Assembly (NCBI RefSeq): GCF_048320135.1 | Contig: NZ_CP182947.1 | Coordinates: 682,001-746,000, forward strand | Source: Ideonella_A sakaiensis_A | Lineage (GTDB): Bacteria > Pseudomonadota > Gammaproteobacteria > Burkholderiales > Burkholderiaceae_C | DNA length: 64,000 bases | Reading direction: 5' to 3' | Part shown: piece by piece, positions 51,870 through 60,369 of the stretch | Layout of the letters: the number at the start of each line of letters is the position of its first letter | How positions within the stretch are numbered: position 1 is the first letter of the stretch | Position numbers and translations under genes: made by a program | Notes under the pieces: generated by a model | Databases searched by the model: none | What the model was told of the DNA's origin: nothing | The model's input: only the letters and a program-made list of their open reading frames with translations

Positions 51870-53126
51870 TCATTTGCAGCCGGCCGGCCGCTGTGCAAAC
51901 CAGCGCCCTGCAGCCGATTCGTACAAGGTCTCCGGCTGCCAGAAGAAGTCCCAGGCAAAACCGATGTCGCGGCGGTCGCCGCTCGACAACGCGCGCGAGT
52001 TGAACCAGCCACCGAGCACCGCACGGCCCGCCTGCACATGCGAGCCCGGCGCCGCGCGGACGGAATTGCAGACTGGCGGCGCTGGCGGAGCCGGGCCTTC
52101 AGCCCCATGGCGCGCGAAGAATTCCCAGACGATATCCGGATGACTCGGCCCGCGCCGGATCGCCCACGGGCCGTCACGGCCCTGTTCGCCGCCGATCCAG
52201 TAATGCCCGTGGTCGGTATCGTCGCGGTTCGGCGTGTCCAGCGGGCCGTCGTAGAGCACCGTCTCGACGATCGAGCGGCTGCCGGCCTTGCCATCGACGG
52301 TATAGATGCTGTGGCGGCAACCGTGGTCGGCGCCATGAACCGGCTTGCAGCCCGCTTCGCTCGCCAGCGCCTTCGCCGGCGCGATGAATTCGCCTTCGCC
52401 ATTCAGCGCGAGTTGCGCATCGCGAAGGTTGCGCCCGGCCGGCTGCACGACGGTGCAGTCGCGGTTGTTCTGCAGCACCAGCAGCGGTATCCGGTACGGC
52501 GAATCGCGCGCCGCGCGCATGTCGGCAACGACCCGCTCGACTGGATGAAACTTTGCCGATCCGGGGCAGCCGCTGAACGACACCGCCGCCGCGTCCTCGC
52601 CATACGGCAGGCCGGCGGCGCTTGCCGCGGCGGCGAAATATTCATTGTGGGTGACCGACAGCACGACCGCCATCGCACCACCCGACGACAGCCCGACGAC
52701 ATAACGCCGGCGTGGATCGACTGCAAACCGCGCCTCGACCTGGCGGCCGATCGCAACCAGATCCGCCGGCTCGCCGCGGCCCTGTTGCCGGTGTTGCGGC
52801 AACCAGAAACCCCAGCAGTTCGGATTTCGCAGCCCGTCGTAGCTGGTGATGAACGGTGCAACGAGAATGAAGCGGTGGCGGTCGGCAGCCGCCGCAAGCC
52901 CCCAGTCGCGCAACACGTTGTCGTGGGTCTGGCGGCAGCCGTGCAGCGCGATCACCATCGGCGCCGGGCCGCTGAGGCCGTCCGGCACGTAAACATTGAA
53001 CTGGCGTTCGCGCGAACCGGGGTGCGCCTGCACCGGTGACGTGAAGCTGTGCGTGGTGCCGGCGATCACCGCTGCCGGCAGCGCCGTGGCCACCGCCAGC
53101 AGCGCGACCAGTATCCAGTGCCTCAT
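51870..53126 (-). CDS. Secreted PHB-depolymerase/feruloyl-esterase-like hydrolase
   Basis: A 418-residue alpha/beta hydrolase with a signal peptide (RHWILVALLAVATALPAAVIAG). The oxyanion motif MVIALHGCRQ and the nucleophile elbow VGLSSGGAM (Ser) match the esterase family of polyhydroxybutyrate depolymerases, and AGCKPVHGADHGCRH resembles their type. A Gly/Trp-containing C-terminal region (about 70 residues) follows the catalytic part. It is expected in the periplasm or outside the cell; the natural ester is unknown. Confidence 0.82.
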   Translation of the reverse strand: MRHWILVALLAVATALPAAVIAGTTHSFTSPVQAHPGSRERQFNVYVPDGLSGPAPMVIALHGCRQTHDNVLRDWGLAAAADRHRFILVAPFITSYDGLRNPNCWGFWLPQHRQQGRGEPADLVAIGRQVEARFAVDPRRRYVVGLSSGGAMAVVLSVTHNEYFAAAASAAGLPYGEDAAAVSFSGCPGSAKFHPVERVVADMRAARDSPYRIPLLVLQNNRDCTVVQPAGRNLRDAQLALNGEGEFIAPAKALASEAGCKPVHGADHGCRHSIYTVDGKAGSRSIVETVLYDGPLDTPNRDDTDHGHYWIGGEQGRDGPWAIRRGPSHPDIVWEFFARHGAEGPAPPAPPVCNSVRAAPGSHVQAGRAVLGGWFNSRALSSGDRRDIGFAWDFFWQPETLYESAAGRWFAQRPAGCK

Positions 53127-53151
53127 CCGGCCCGCCGGATTCGAGACACCG

Positions 53152-53868
53152 TCAGCCGCCAAAACCGAGCACGACACGGCGCGTCATTGCCGACTTCTTC
53201 TCGATCTTCGTGACGACGACGTTGCCGATTTCGGCTGTATTGCCGACATGGGTGCCGCCGCAGGGCTGCAGGTCGACGCCGTCGATGTCGATCACGCGGA
53301 TGCGGCCGAGCCCGCGCGGCGGCTGCACGCTCATGCTGCGCACCAGTTGCGGATTGGCATCGAGCTCGGCCTCGCTGATCCAGCGGTGCCGCACCGGGTG
53401 CGCGGCGGCGACAAAGGCCGCGATGCCGTCGCTCAGCGCCTGCTTGTCGAGCGGCTCGCTGGTGTGGAAATCGAGCCGTGCATAAGCGGCGGTGATGCTG
53501 CAGCCGTCGACCGGATGCGGCACCAGCGCACACAGCAGATGGGTCGTCGTGTGGAAGCGGCGATGCGCCTCGCGGCGCGCGGCATCGATGCGCGCGGTCA
53601 CGCGGCTGCCCGGGGCAAGGCCCGCCAGATAGCTGCCGGCAGCCGGCACGTGCGCGATGTCGCCCGCGCGCTCCTTGTGCTTGCGCGTATCGGCGATTGC
53701 GATCACACGCCCGCCATCCGTCGTCAGCGTGCCGGCATCACCGGCCTGGCCGCCGCCGAGCGGGTAGAAGACCGTCCGGTCGAGCACGATGCCGAACTCG
53801 TCGACGGCGACGATCGTCGCGCTGCATTCGGTCAGTGTGGCATCTTCACGGAACAGTTCTTCGGTCAT
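53152..53868 (-). CDS. AlaX-type alanyl-tRNA editing protein
   Basis: A 238-residue trans-editing protein that hydrolyses mischarged Ser- or Gly-tRNA(Ala). TVFYPLGGGQAGDAG, the zinc-site HTTTHLLCAL (HxxxH) and CGGTHVGNTAEIG (Cys and His) are exactly those of AlaRS editing domains. The start codon lies in an 8-base tandem repeat (GACCGAAT three times), which offers a second out-of-frame ATG eight bases upstream. It is divergent from nrdJ. Confidence 0.92.
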   Translation of the reverse strand: MTEELFREDATLTECSATIVAVDEFGIVLDRTVFYPLGGGQAGDAGTLTTDGGRVIAIADTRKHKERAGDIAHVPAAGSYLAGLAPGSRVTARIDAARREAHRRFHTTTHLLCALVPHPVDGCSITAAYARLDFHTSEPLDKQALSDGIAAFVAAAHPVRHRWISEAELDANPQLVRSMSVQPPRGLGRIRVIDIDGVDLQPCGGTHVGNTAEIGNVVVTKIEKKSAMTRRVVLGFGG

Positions 53869-53884
53869 TCGGTCATTCGGTCAG
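53862..53884. repeat. 8-bp tandem repeat over the AlaX start codon
   Basis: Three copies of an octamer (TTCGGTCA read on the plus strand) overlap the first codon of the alanyl-tRNA editing gene. On the minus strand each unit contributes GACCGAAT, creating ATG at two positions eight bases apart. Copy-number change would alter which start is available. Confidence 0.7.
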
Positions 53885-54073
53885 ACGGGTCGGGTTGGCG
53901 AAATCGGGCCTTTCGCCGAGCATAGCCAGTTCCGCCGGCACCCGGCGAGCTGGCGGCGCCGCCGTATGCTCCAGCGACAAATGCCCCGGCTGCCAACCGC
54001 GGCTTGATCCGGCTCAACCACCGGCGGGCCGGAACCCTCTAAGGTCGCGTTTCTCGCCTCAGGAATCCACCGA

Positions 54074-57013
54074 ATGCCACACGCCGAACCCGCCATTTCC
54101 CACCACCTCGGCAACCTGCCGGCGCAGCCGATCAGCAACGAGGTGCTGCTCGAAAAATATGCAAAAGGCGACGAGCGGACGATCGATGCGGTTTTCCAGC
54201 GGGTGGCCCGCGCGCTCGCCGAGGCCGAGGCGCCGGAGCAGCGCGGCCACTGGGAGCAACGCTTCGTCACCGCGCTGCGCGGCGGCTTCGTGCCGGCCGG
54301 GCGCATCCAGTCGGCGGCCGGCACCGGGTTGTCGGCGACGCTGATCAACTGCTTCGTGCAGCCGGTCGGCGATTCGATTTCGCAGCCGGAAGACGGATTC
54401 CCAGGCATCTATACCGCATTGACCGAAGCGGCCGAGACGATGCGCCGCGGCGGCGGCGTCGGCTACGACTTCTCGCGCATCCGGCCGCGCGGCGCCTGGG
54501 TTGCCAGCACGCAGAGCGGCGCGTCCGGCCCGGTCAGCTACATGCGCGTCTTCGACCGCTCGTGCGAAACCGTCGAATCGGCCGGCGCGCGGCGTGGTGC
54601 GCAGATGGGCGTGTTGCGTTGCGACCATCCGGACATCGAGGAATTCATCCACGCGAAGGACGAAGGCGACCTGAAGAATTTCAACATCTCGGTCGGCGTC
54701 ACCGATGCCTTCATGGAAGCGGTGCTGGCCGACGGCGAGATCGAGCTGGTGCACCGCGCCGAGCCGTCGGCCGCGCTGCAGGCAGCTGGCGCCTTCCAGC
54801 GCGATGAAGGCGACAGCGGCTCGGGCATGTGGGTCTACGGCAAACGCCGCGCGCGGGAGCTGTGGGACCAGATCATGCGCTCGACCTACGATCATGCCGA
54901 GCCTGGCGTGCTGTTTCTCGACCACATCAACCGCGACAACAACCTGTCGTATTGCGAGGACATCGCGGCGACCAACCCCTGCGCCGAGCAGCCGCTGCCG
55001 TCGTACGGCTGCTGCTGCCTCGGCTCGATCGACCTGACCCGGTTCGTCCGCGATCCGTTCGACGAGAAGGCGGCGCGCTTCGACGAGGCGGCCTTCGTGC
55101 AGCTGGTGCAGGTGGCGGTGCGCATGCTCGACAACGTGCTCGACGTCACCGTCTGGCCGCTGCCGGCGCAGCAGGAAGAGGCGCGCAACAAGCGGCGCGT
55201 CGGCCTCGGCTTTACCGGCCTCGGCGATGCGCTGGTGATGCTGAACCAGCACTACGACAGCGATGCAGCGCGCGCCACCGCGCGGCGCATCTCCGAGCTG
55301 CTGCGCGATGCCGCCTACGACGCATCGGTCGAGCTGGCGCGCGAACGCGGTGCCTTCCCGCTGTTCAATGCCGACCTGTACCTCAGCCGAACGACGTTCG
55401 CGTCAAGGCTTCCGCAACCGCTGCGCGAGCGCATCCGCAGCCACGGCCTGCGCAATTCGCACCTGCTGTCGATCGCGCCGACCGGCACGATCAGCCTCGC
55501 CTTTGCCGACAATGCGAGCAACGGCATCGAGCCGCCATTCAGCTGGACCTATACGCGCAAGAAGCGGATGGCCGACGGCAGCGTCAAGGAGCACCAGGTC
55601 GAGGACCACGCGTGGCGGCTGTACCGCCACCTGCGTGGCGAGGCGGCGGCGCTGACGCCGGCCTTCGTCACCGCACTCGAATTGAGTGCGAGTGCGCACG
55701 AGGCGATGGTCGCCGCCGTCGCACCGTATATCGACACATCGATCTCGAAGACGGTCAATGTGCCGGCCGACTATCCGTACGAGCAGTTCCAGAACCTGTA
55801 TCTCGATGCCTGGCAATCGGGGCTGAAGGGGCTGGCGACCTACCGGCCGAACAGCGTGCTCGGCTCGGTGCTGAGCGTGACGCAGCCGGCCGCCGGTGCG
55901 ATACCGGCCGCACCGCTGCAGATCGACCACACGAACCGCCGGCTGACGCTGGATCGGCTGCCGGCGCCGGTGTTGTCGTCGCTGCGCTGGCCGGGCCGGC
56001 CCGAACTGCCGGGCGGCAACCCGGCCTGGACCTTCATGGTGCAGCATCCGTTCGGGCATTTCGCGCTGTTCGTCGGCGAACTGTCCGCCGGCGAAGGCGG
56101 CGCAGCGCCGCAGCCGTTCGAGGTCTGGGTCAACGGCGCCGAGCAGCCGCGCGGCCTCGGCGCGCTGGCGAAGACGCTGTCGATGGACCTGCGCGCCAAC
56201 GATGCGGCCTGGCTGCAGCTGAAACTCGATGCATTGACGACGGTTGCCGAGGAGCGCGAATTCGAGATGCCGTTCCCGCCGCACGGCGAGCGGCGGCTGT
56301 TCCCCGGCGTCGTTGCGGCCACCGCGGCGGTGATCCGCTGGCGCTGCGAGCAGCTGAAGGCGCTGCCGCCGTCACAGAGCGCGCCGACACCGGTGATGGA
56401 TGCGATGTTCAGCGTCGACGAGCCGCGCACCGGCCCATCGGGCACGCTCGCGTGGGCGGTCGACATCGACAACCCGGCCACCGGCGAAGCCTTCACGCTG
56501 ACGCTGAAGGAAGTGACGCTGCCCGGCAGCGACCCGACCGGCACCGACCCTTCGGCCGGCACGACGCGGCCGTGTGCGGTCGGCTTCTCCGGCAACTACC
56601 CGCGCGCGCTCGACGGGCTGGCGCGCATCCTGTCGCTCGACATGCGGGTGATCGACCCGGCGTGGATCGGCATGAAGCTGCGCAAGCTGCTGAACTATGC
56701 CGAGCCGCTCGGCAATTTCATGGCCTTCGTCCCCGGCCTGCCGCACGGCCAGCGCCGCCAGCAGACCTGGCCGTCGACGGTGGCCTACATGGCGCGGCTG
56801 ATCATCCACCGCTACGCGATGCTCGGCGTGCTGACCGAGGAAGGTTTTCCGGTGCGCGACATGGGCGTGCTCGAGACCACCGGCAAATCCGAGCCCGAAC
56901 GCGGCCGCATCCTCGCCGGCAAGGTCTGCGGCGAATGCGGCAACGCCACGGTGATCCACCGCGACGGCTGCGAATTCTGCACCGCGTGTGGGGCGGTTGG
57001 GCAGTGTGGGTGA
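54074..57013 (+). CDS. nrdJ: Adenosylcobalamin-dependent ribonucleotide reductase (class II)
   Basis: A 979-residue B12-dependent reductase that makes deoxynucleotides from ribonucleotides. Active-site motifs: LINCFVQPV, RRGGGVGYDFSRIRP, ATNPCAEQPLPSYG with catalytic Cys/Glu, and APTGTISLAFADNASNGIEPPF. Beyond the barrel (residue ~620 on) are two related TSCPD-type segments and a C-terminal zinc-ribbon with paired CxxC (CGECGN...CEFCTACG). The length is that of the betaproteobacterial form. No cobalamin riboswitch was seen upstream. Confidence 0.93.
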   Translation: MPHAEPAISHHLGNLPAQPISNEVLLEKYAKGDERTIDAVFQRVARALAEAEAPEQRGHWEQRFVTALRGGFVPAGRIQSAAGTGLSATLINCFVQPVGDSISQPEDGFPGIYTALTEAAETMRRGGGVGYDFSRIRPRGAWVASTQSGASGPVSYMRVFDRSCETVESAGARRGAQMGVLRCDHPDIEEFIHAKDEGDLKNFNISVGVTDAFMEAVLADGEIELVHRAEPSAALQAAGAFQRDEGDSGSGMWVYGKRRARELWDQIMRSTYDHAEPGVLFLDHINRDNNLSYCEDIAATNPCAEQPLPSYGCCCLGSIDLTRFVRDPFDEKAARFDEAAFVQLVQVAVRMLDNVLDVTVWPLPAQQEEARNKRRVGLGFTGLGDALVMLNQHYDSDAARATARRISELLRDAAYDASVELARERGAFPLFNADLYLSRTTFASRLPQPLRERIRSHGLRNSHLLSIAPTGTISLAFADNASNGIEPPFSWTYTRKKRMADGSVKEHQVEDHAWRLYRHLRGEAAALTPAFVTALELSASAHEAMVAAVAPYIDTSISKTVNVPADYPYEQFQNLYLDAWQSGLKGLATYRPNSVLGSVLSVTQPAAGAIPAAPLQIDHTNRRLTLDRLPAPVLSSLRWPGRPELPGGNPAWTFMVQHPFGHFALFVGELSAGEGGAAPQPFEVWVNGAEQPRGLGALAKTLSMDLRANDAAWLQLKLDALTTVAEEREFEMPFPPHGERRLFPGVVAATAAVIRWRCEQLKALPPSQSAPTPVMDAMFSVDEPRTGPSGTLAWAVDIDNPATGEAFTLTLKEVTLPGSDPTGTDPSAGTTRPCAVGFSGNYPRALDGLARILSLDMRVIDPAWIGMKLRKLLNYAEPLGNFMAFVPGLPHGQRRQQTWPSTVAYMARLIIHRYAMLGVLTEEGFPVRDMGVLETTGKSEPERGRILAGKVCGECGNATVIHRDGCEFCTACGAVGQCG

Positions 57014-57031
57014 GGCTCACCGCGAGCCCGC

Positions 57032-57268
57032 TCAAGTCCTGCCCTTTTCTTCCGCCAGTTGCACCGCCGCAGAAAGCAGCCGCCAGGCGTTTGCCGGCCT
57101 GCGCAGCAGATGGGCGGTTTCCTGCATCGCTTTGAATTCGTCCAGCGAGAGCAGAACGACCGATTGCCCGCGGTGCCGGGTAATGACGATCGGTTCACGG
57201 TCCTCGCAAACACGGTCCATCGTCTTTGCGAGGGAGGCCTTGGCTGCGCTGCAGGAGATGGCGTCCAT
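57032..57268 (-). CDS. Phd/YefM-family antitoxin (apparently orphan)
   Basis: A 78-residue antitoxin-like protein: ISCSAAKASLAKTMDRVCEDREPIVITRHRGQSVVLLSLDEFKAMQETAHLLRRP is the classical YefM/Phd dimerisation and DNA-binding fold, and the C-terminal tail would cover the toxin. No RelE/YoeB or Doc toxin gene is adjacent: nrdJ ends 18 bases beyond its stop and an epimerase gene lies upstream. It is probably an orphan, or the toxin has been lost. Confidence 0.85.
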   Translation of the reverse strand: MDAISCSAAKASLAKTMDRVCEDREPIVITRHRGQSVVLLSLDEFKAMQETAHLLRRPANAWRLLSAAVQLAEEKGRT

Positions 57269-57405
57269 CGTGGCGGCTCCCCGAAAACGTTGAGATCCGA
57301 GCGTAGCTCGAACTGCGCGAGGCGCTCGGTATCCAATGTGCGCGTTTTCGACTGCGCAGTTGTGGGCCAGAATCGGATCGCACTTCGCCCGCAACAGGTC
57401 CAACC

Positions 57406-58464
57406 ATGCAACTCCTGATCCTCGGCGGAACCGGCTGGCTCGGCGGTCAGATCGTTCATGCCGCGCTCGAACGCGGCCATGAGGTGACCTGCCTGGCCCG
57501 CGCAAAAACCGGCGCTCTACCGGACGGCGCGGCATTCGTGAAGGCGGACCGAACCCAGCCGGATGCCTACGAAACGGTGCGCACGACGCAATGGGATGCC
57601 GTGATCGACGTCGCCAGCCAACCGGGCCAGGTGCGGGCTGCCGCCGCCGCGTTGATGGACCGCGTTGGGACCTATATCTATGTGTCGTCGGCCAGCGTCT
57701 ATGCGAGCCACGCCCGACTCGACGAAGACGAGCAGGCCGAGATCCTGCCGGCGCTCGAATCGGACGTGCTGACGAACATCAGTGAATATGGTCGCGCGAA
57801 GGTTGCCTGCGAGCAGATCGTCCGCGATGCCTTCGGCAGCGCCGGCGCGCTGATCGTCCGCCCCGGGCTGATCGGCGGCCCGGGCGACAAGACCGATCGC
57901 AGCGGTTACTGGCCGTTGCGCTTTGCACGGGCAAGCCAGCATGGCCGTGACGTGCTGCTGCCCGACAACCCGAAGCAGCAGACACAGCTGATCGATGTGC
58001 GCGACCTCGCGCAATGGCTCGTCGACTGCGCCAGCCGCGGCGTCAGCGGCAGCTTCAATGCAAGCGGCGCGCCGACGCCGTTCGCCGAACACATCCGGTT
58101 CGCGCGCGCGGTGGCCGAGCACCAGGGCCCCGTGAAGGCTGCACCGTCCGACTGGCTGACAGCGCAAGGCGTCGCGCCGTGGATGGGCCCCCGCTCGCTG
58201 CCGCTGTGGCTGCCGATGGCCGACCACGCCGGCTTCGGCGCACGCAGCAGCGCGAAGGCAGTACAAGCGGGCCTGCGTCGACGCGCGCTGCAGGACACGC
58301 TGCGCGACACGCTGGCGTGGGAGTTGACGAGGCAGCCGCTCGACAGGCCGCGCCAGGCCGGCTTGTCGGACGCCGACGAAAACGAATTGCTGCAGGCGCT
58401 GGCCGCGAGCAAGGCGTCGCCGCGCGAACAAGACGGCACACCTGCGGGGAATAGCGGGGACTGA
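57406..58464 (+). CDS. NAD-dependent epimerase/dehydratase family protein
   Basis: A 352-residue extended SDR. The N-terminal NAD motif is LILGGTGWLGGQIV; SSASVYAS provides the Ser and EYGRAK the YxxxK. GPVDVRDLA-like QLIDVRDLAQWLVD is typical of RNA-binding/epimerase-like SDRs of the CSP41 group. The C-terminal third is atypical and Arg/Leu-rich. Substrate unknown. It is followed after 62 bases by an alpha/beta hydrolase on the same strand. Confidence 0.82.
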   Translation: MQLLILGGTGWLGGQIVHAALERGHEVTCLARAKTGALPDGAAFVKADRTQPDAYETVRTTQWDAVIDVASQPGQVRAAAAALMDRVGTYIYVSSASVYASHARLDEDEQAEILPALESDVLTNISEYGRAKVACEQIVRDAFGSAGALIVRPGLIGGPGDKTDRSGYWPLRFARASQHGRDVLLPDNPKQQTQLIDVRDLAQWLVDCASRGVSGSFNASGAPTPFAEHIRFARAVAEHQGPVKAAPSDWLTAQGVAPWMGPRSLPLWLPMADHAGFGARSSAKAVQAGLRRRALQDTLRDTLAWELTRQPLDRPRQAGLSDADENELLQALAASKASPREQDGTPAGNSGD

Positions 58465-58526
58465 ACCGGCCGGTCATGCGGCCGACGGCGCGCAATCTGG
58501 TTTGCGCCACAGACAAGGAGATCACG

Positions 58527-59240
58527 ATGGCAACGTTCGTGCTGGTCCACGGCGCCTGGGGCGGTGCCCATGGGTTTCGCCATGTGCGCAGACTGCTGCG
58601 CGCGCAAGGCCACGAGGTCTCGACGCCGAGCCTGACCGGCATCGGCGAACGCGTGCACCTCGCGAGCCCGCTGGTCGACCTCGGCACCCACATCCGCGAC
58701 GTCGTCAACCACATCCTCTACGAGGACCTGCGGCAGATCGTGCTGGTCGGCTTCTCTTATGGCGGCTTCGTCGTCACCGGCGCGCTCGAACACATCGCCG
58801 AGCGCGTGCAGCACCTCGTCTACCTCGACGCCTTCGTCCCCGCGAACGGCGAATCGGTCGCAAGCCATTCTCGCGCCGAGCAGCGGCAGAAAATCGAGCT
58901 CGGCCAGCCATGGCTCGTCAACGGCCCGGTGCGCGAATTCGACGACCCGCAAGAAGCCGAATGGATGGCCCCGCGCCGCACCACCCATCCGAACGGCTGC
59001 TTCACCGAGCCGGTCTACCTGGCCCAGCCGCTCGAATCCTTTCCGTTCACGCGGACCTACATCAAGGCGACACGGTCGCCGGATGGCGACTCGGGCAACG
59101 CCGCGTTCTGGCGCGCGGCGGAGCGGGCGAAGGGGTCTCTTGACTGGGAGTATTTCGAGATCGAGAGCAACCACATGTTGTGCAGCAATCGGGCGGAGGA
59201 GGTGGTGGGGGTGTTGGGGGAGGTGGCTCGGGGTTGCTGA
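58527..59240 (+). CDS. Alpha/beta hydrolase (methyl esterase/SABP2-like)
   Basis: A 237-residue alpha/beta hydrolase. LVHGAWGGAHGF (oxyanion), the nucleophile elbow VGFSYGGFV (Ser) and the C-terminal catalytic His in IESNHMLCSN are characteristic of the small esterase group that includes plant salicylate/hydroxynitrile esterases and bacterial homologues. AAGGAG is six bases upstream of the ATG. The last codons are G-rich (GTGGGGGTGTTGGGGGAGG), unlike the rest. It is the last clearly chromosomal-type gene before the cassette region. Confidence 0.85.
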   Translation: MATFVLVHGAWGGAHGFRHVRRLLRAQGHEVSTPSLTGIGERVHLASPLVDLGTHIRDVVNHILYEDLRQIVLVGFSYGGFVVTGALEHIAERVQHLVYLDAFVPANGESVASHSRAEQRQKIELGQPWLVNGPVREFDDPQEAEWMAPRRTTHPNGCFTEPVYLAQPLESFPFTRTYIKATRSPDGDSGNAAFWRAAERAKGSLDWEYFEIESNHMLCSNRAEEVVGVLGEVARGC

Positions 59241-59452
59241 TCCGTGTGTGCCGAAGCGCGGCCGCAACCGGGATGTTGGGCAACAGAGCCGCAACGATTC
59301 AGACCGCCTAGCGGCGAGGCTGCCCTCTGAATGCGCCGGAAATCTCAACGGGCCAACGCAGTTGGCGACGACACCCTGTTTGCAGGGTTGCGATAGACGG
59401 AAATCAAAGCGACGATCCGGTCCGTCCAATTCACGATCAGATTCTTTGCCGC

Positions 59453-60283
59453 ATGCTCAAAGTACCGTCTGTGATTCTTCACCACTACACGAGCGGGGCG
59501 GGTGTTCTAGGCATCCTTTCGAGCGATTCGCTGTGGGCGACCCAGATTCGGTACATGAACGACTCAAAAGAGTTCGCTCACGCGACCGAGCTGGCAGCGT
59601 CAGCCCTCCGCGGCCTACGGCAAGGCCGCAAGGGCGACAACTACGCGCAGTTGTGCGCCGCGGTAACAAGCCATCTTGAGTCAATATCTGGCCTCGCGCT
59701 TTACGTCGCCTGCTTTTCCGAAGTTCACGACTCACTGAGTCAATGGCGCGGGTACTGTCCACCGAGCTTCGGTTACAGCGTCGGCTTCGACGGTGATCTG
59801 CTCCGTCCAATTGCTCATGAACAAGGTTTTGAGCTTCGCCCTTGCATCTATGACCGCGAACTGCAAAAGCAAGCCGTCAAAGAGTGGGCACGAGAGGCTG
59901 TAGCAGTGCTCGAGTCGAATTTCCCACTCGGTGCAGATCCGGTTGAACACACCCGCGCTAACTGCAACACGTTCCTACAGAAATTTGTCGCGTTTGCCCC
60001 GTTTATGAAAGACCTATCGTTTAGGGACGAGCGGGAGTGGCGATTGGTTGGCATGGTGCCATCCAACGATCCCAGGGTAGATCTCCGTCCGGGGAAATCA
60101 CTTCTCGTGCCCTACGTGCCAGTGAAACTCAACTCCGCGGCCGAAAAATCACCCGTGTGGAACATTTGCGTAGGGCCGACCCCGCACATCGAACTCGCAA
60201 TGAACTCACTAAGCCACCTCTTTCAGAAAGTTCAGCTCCGAAACGGTGTGACTAGAACGATGATTCCCTATCGTGACTGGTGA
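59453..60283 (+). CDS. DUF2971 domain-containing protein (cassette gene)
   Basis: A 276-residue protein fitting DUF2971: LHHYTSGAGVLGILSSDSLWATQIRYMNDSKEFAHA at the N-terminus, YVACFSEVHDSLSQWRGYCPPSFGYSVGF in the middle and FRDEREWRLV toward the C-terminus. The His-Tyr / Trp-x-Tyr / CFSE...LSQWRGY / ERE pattern resembles ADP-ribosyl-transferase-like folds, but no activity is established. Composition is visibly lower in GC than nearby genes. Its TGA stops four bases before an attC site. DUF2971 genes recur in mobile and defence-rich DNA; a toxin or immunity role is a hypothesis. Confidence 0.85.
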   Translation: MLKVPSVILHHYTSGAGVLGILSSDSLWATQIRYMNDSKEFAHATELAASALRGLRQGRKGDNYAQLCAAVTSHLESISGLALYVACFSEVHDSLSQWRGYCPPSFGYSVGFDGDLLRPIAHEQGFELRPCIYDRELQKQAVKEWAREAVAVLESNFPLGADPVEHTRANCNTFLQKFVAFAPFMKDLSFRDEREWRLVGMVPSNDPRVDLRPGKSLLVPYVPVKLNSAAEKSPVWNICVGPTPHIELAMNSLSHLFQKVQLRNGVTRTMIPYRDW

Positions 60284-60286
60284 AGA

Positions 60287-60346
60287 ATCCAACCCTTCCT
60301 TCAAGCGGACGTGCCTTCCGCACGCCGCTCAAGTCAAACGTTAGCC
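60287..60346 (+). other. attC site 1 (integron cassette recombination site)
   Basis: A 60-base site: left box ATCCAAC (RYYYAAC) at 60287-60293, right box GTTAGCC (GTTRRRY with one mismatch) at 60340-60346. Inside, AGCGGACGTGC and GCACGCCGCT pair with a single unpaired A, the extrahelical base that polarises integron recombination. TCAAGTCAAACGTTAG at the right end matches the common attC consensus closely. It directly follows the DUF2971 stop. Confidence 0.75.
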
Positions 60347-60369
60347 GTAACCACAACCCACTGTCCCAA

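Noticed and set aside
53869..54073. Cobalamin riboswitch or NrdR box upstream of nrdJ
   Set aside because: No conserved B12-box or ACACTATATAGTGT-like NrdR box could be found in the 205-base leader.
59290..59400. Hairpins (GATTCAGA..TCTGAATG, GCCAAC..GTTGGC, ACCCTG..CAGGGT) upstream of the DUF2971 gene considered as an attI or attC
   Set aside because: Simple perfect dyads without the RYYYAAC/GTTRRRY boxes or extrahelical bases; the left end of the cassette array therefore stays unassigned.
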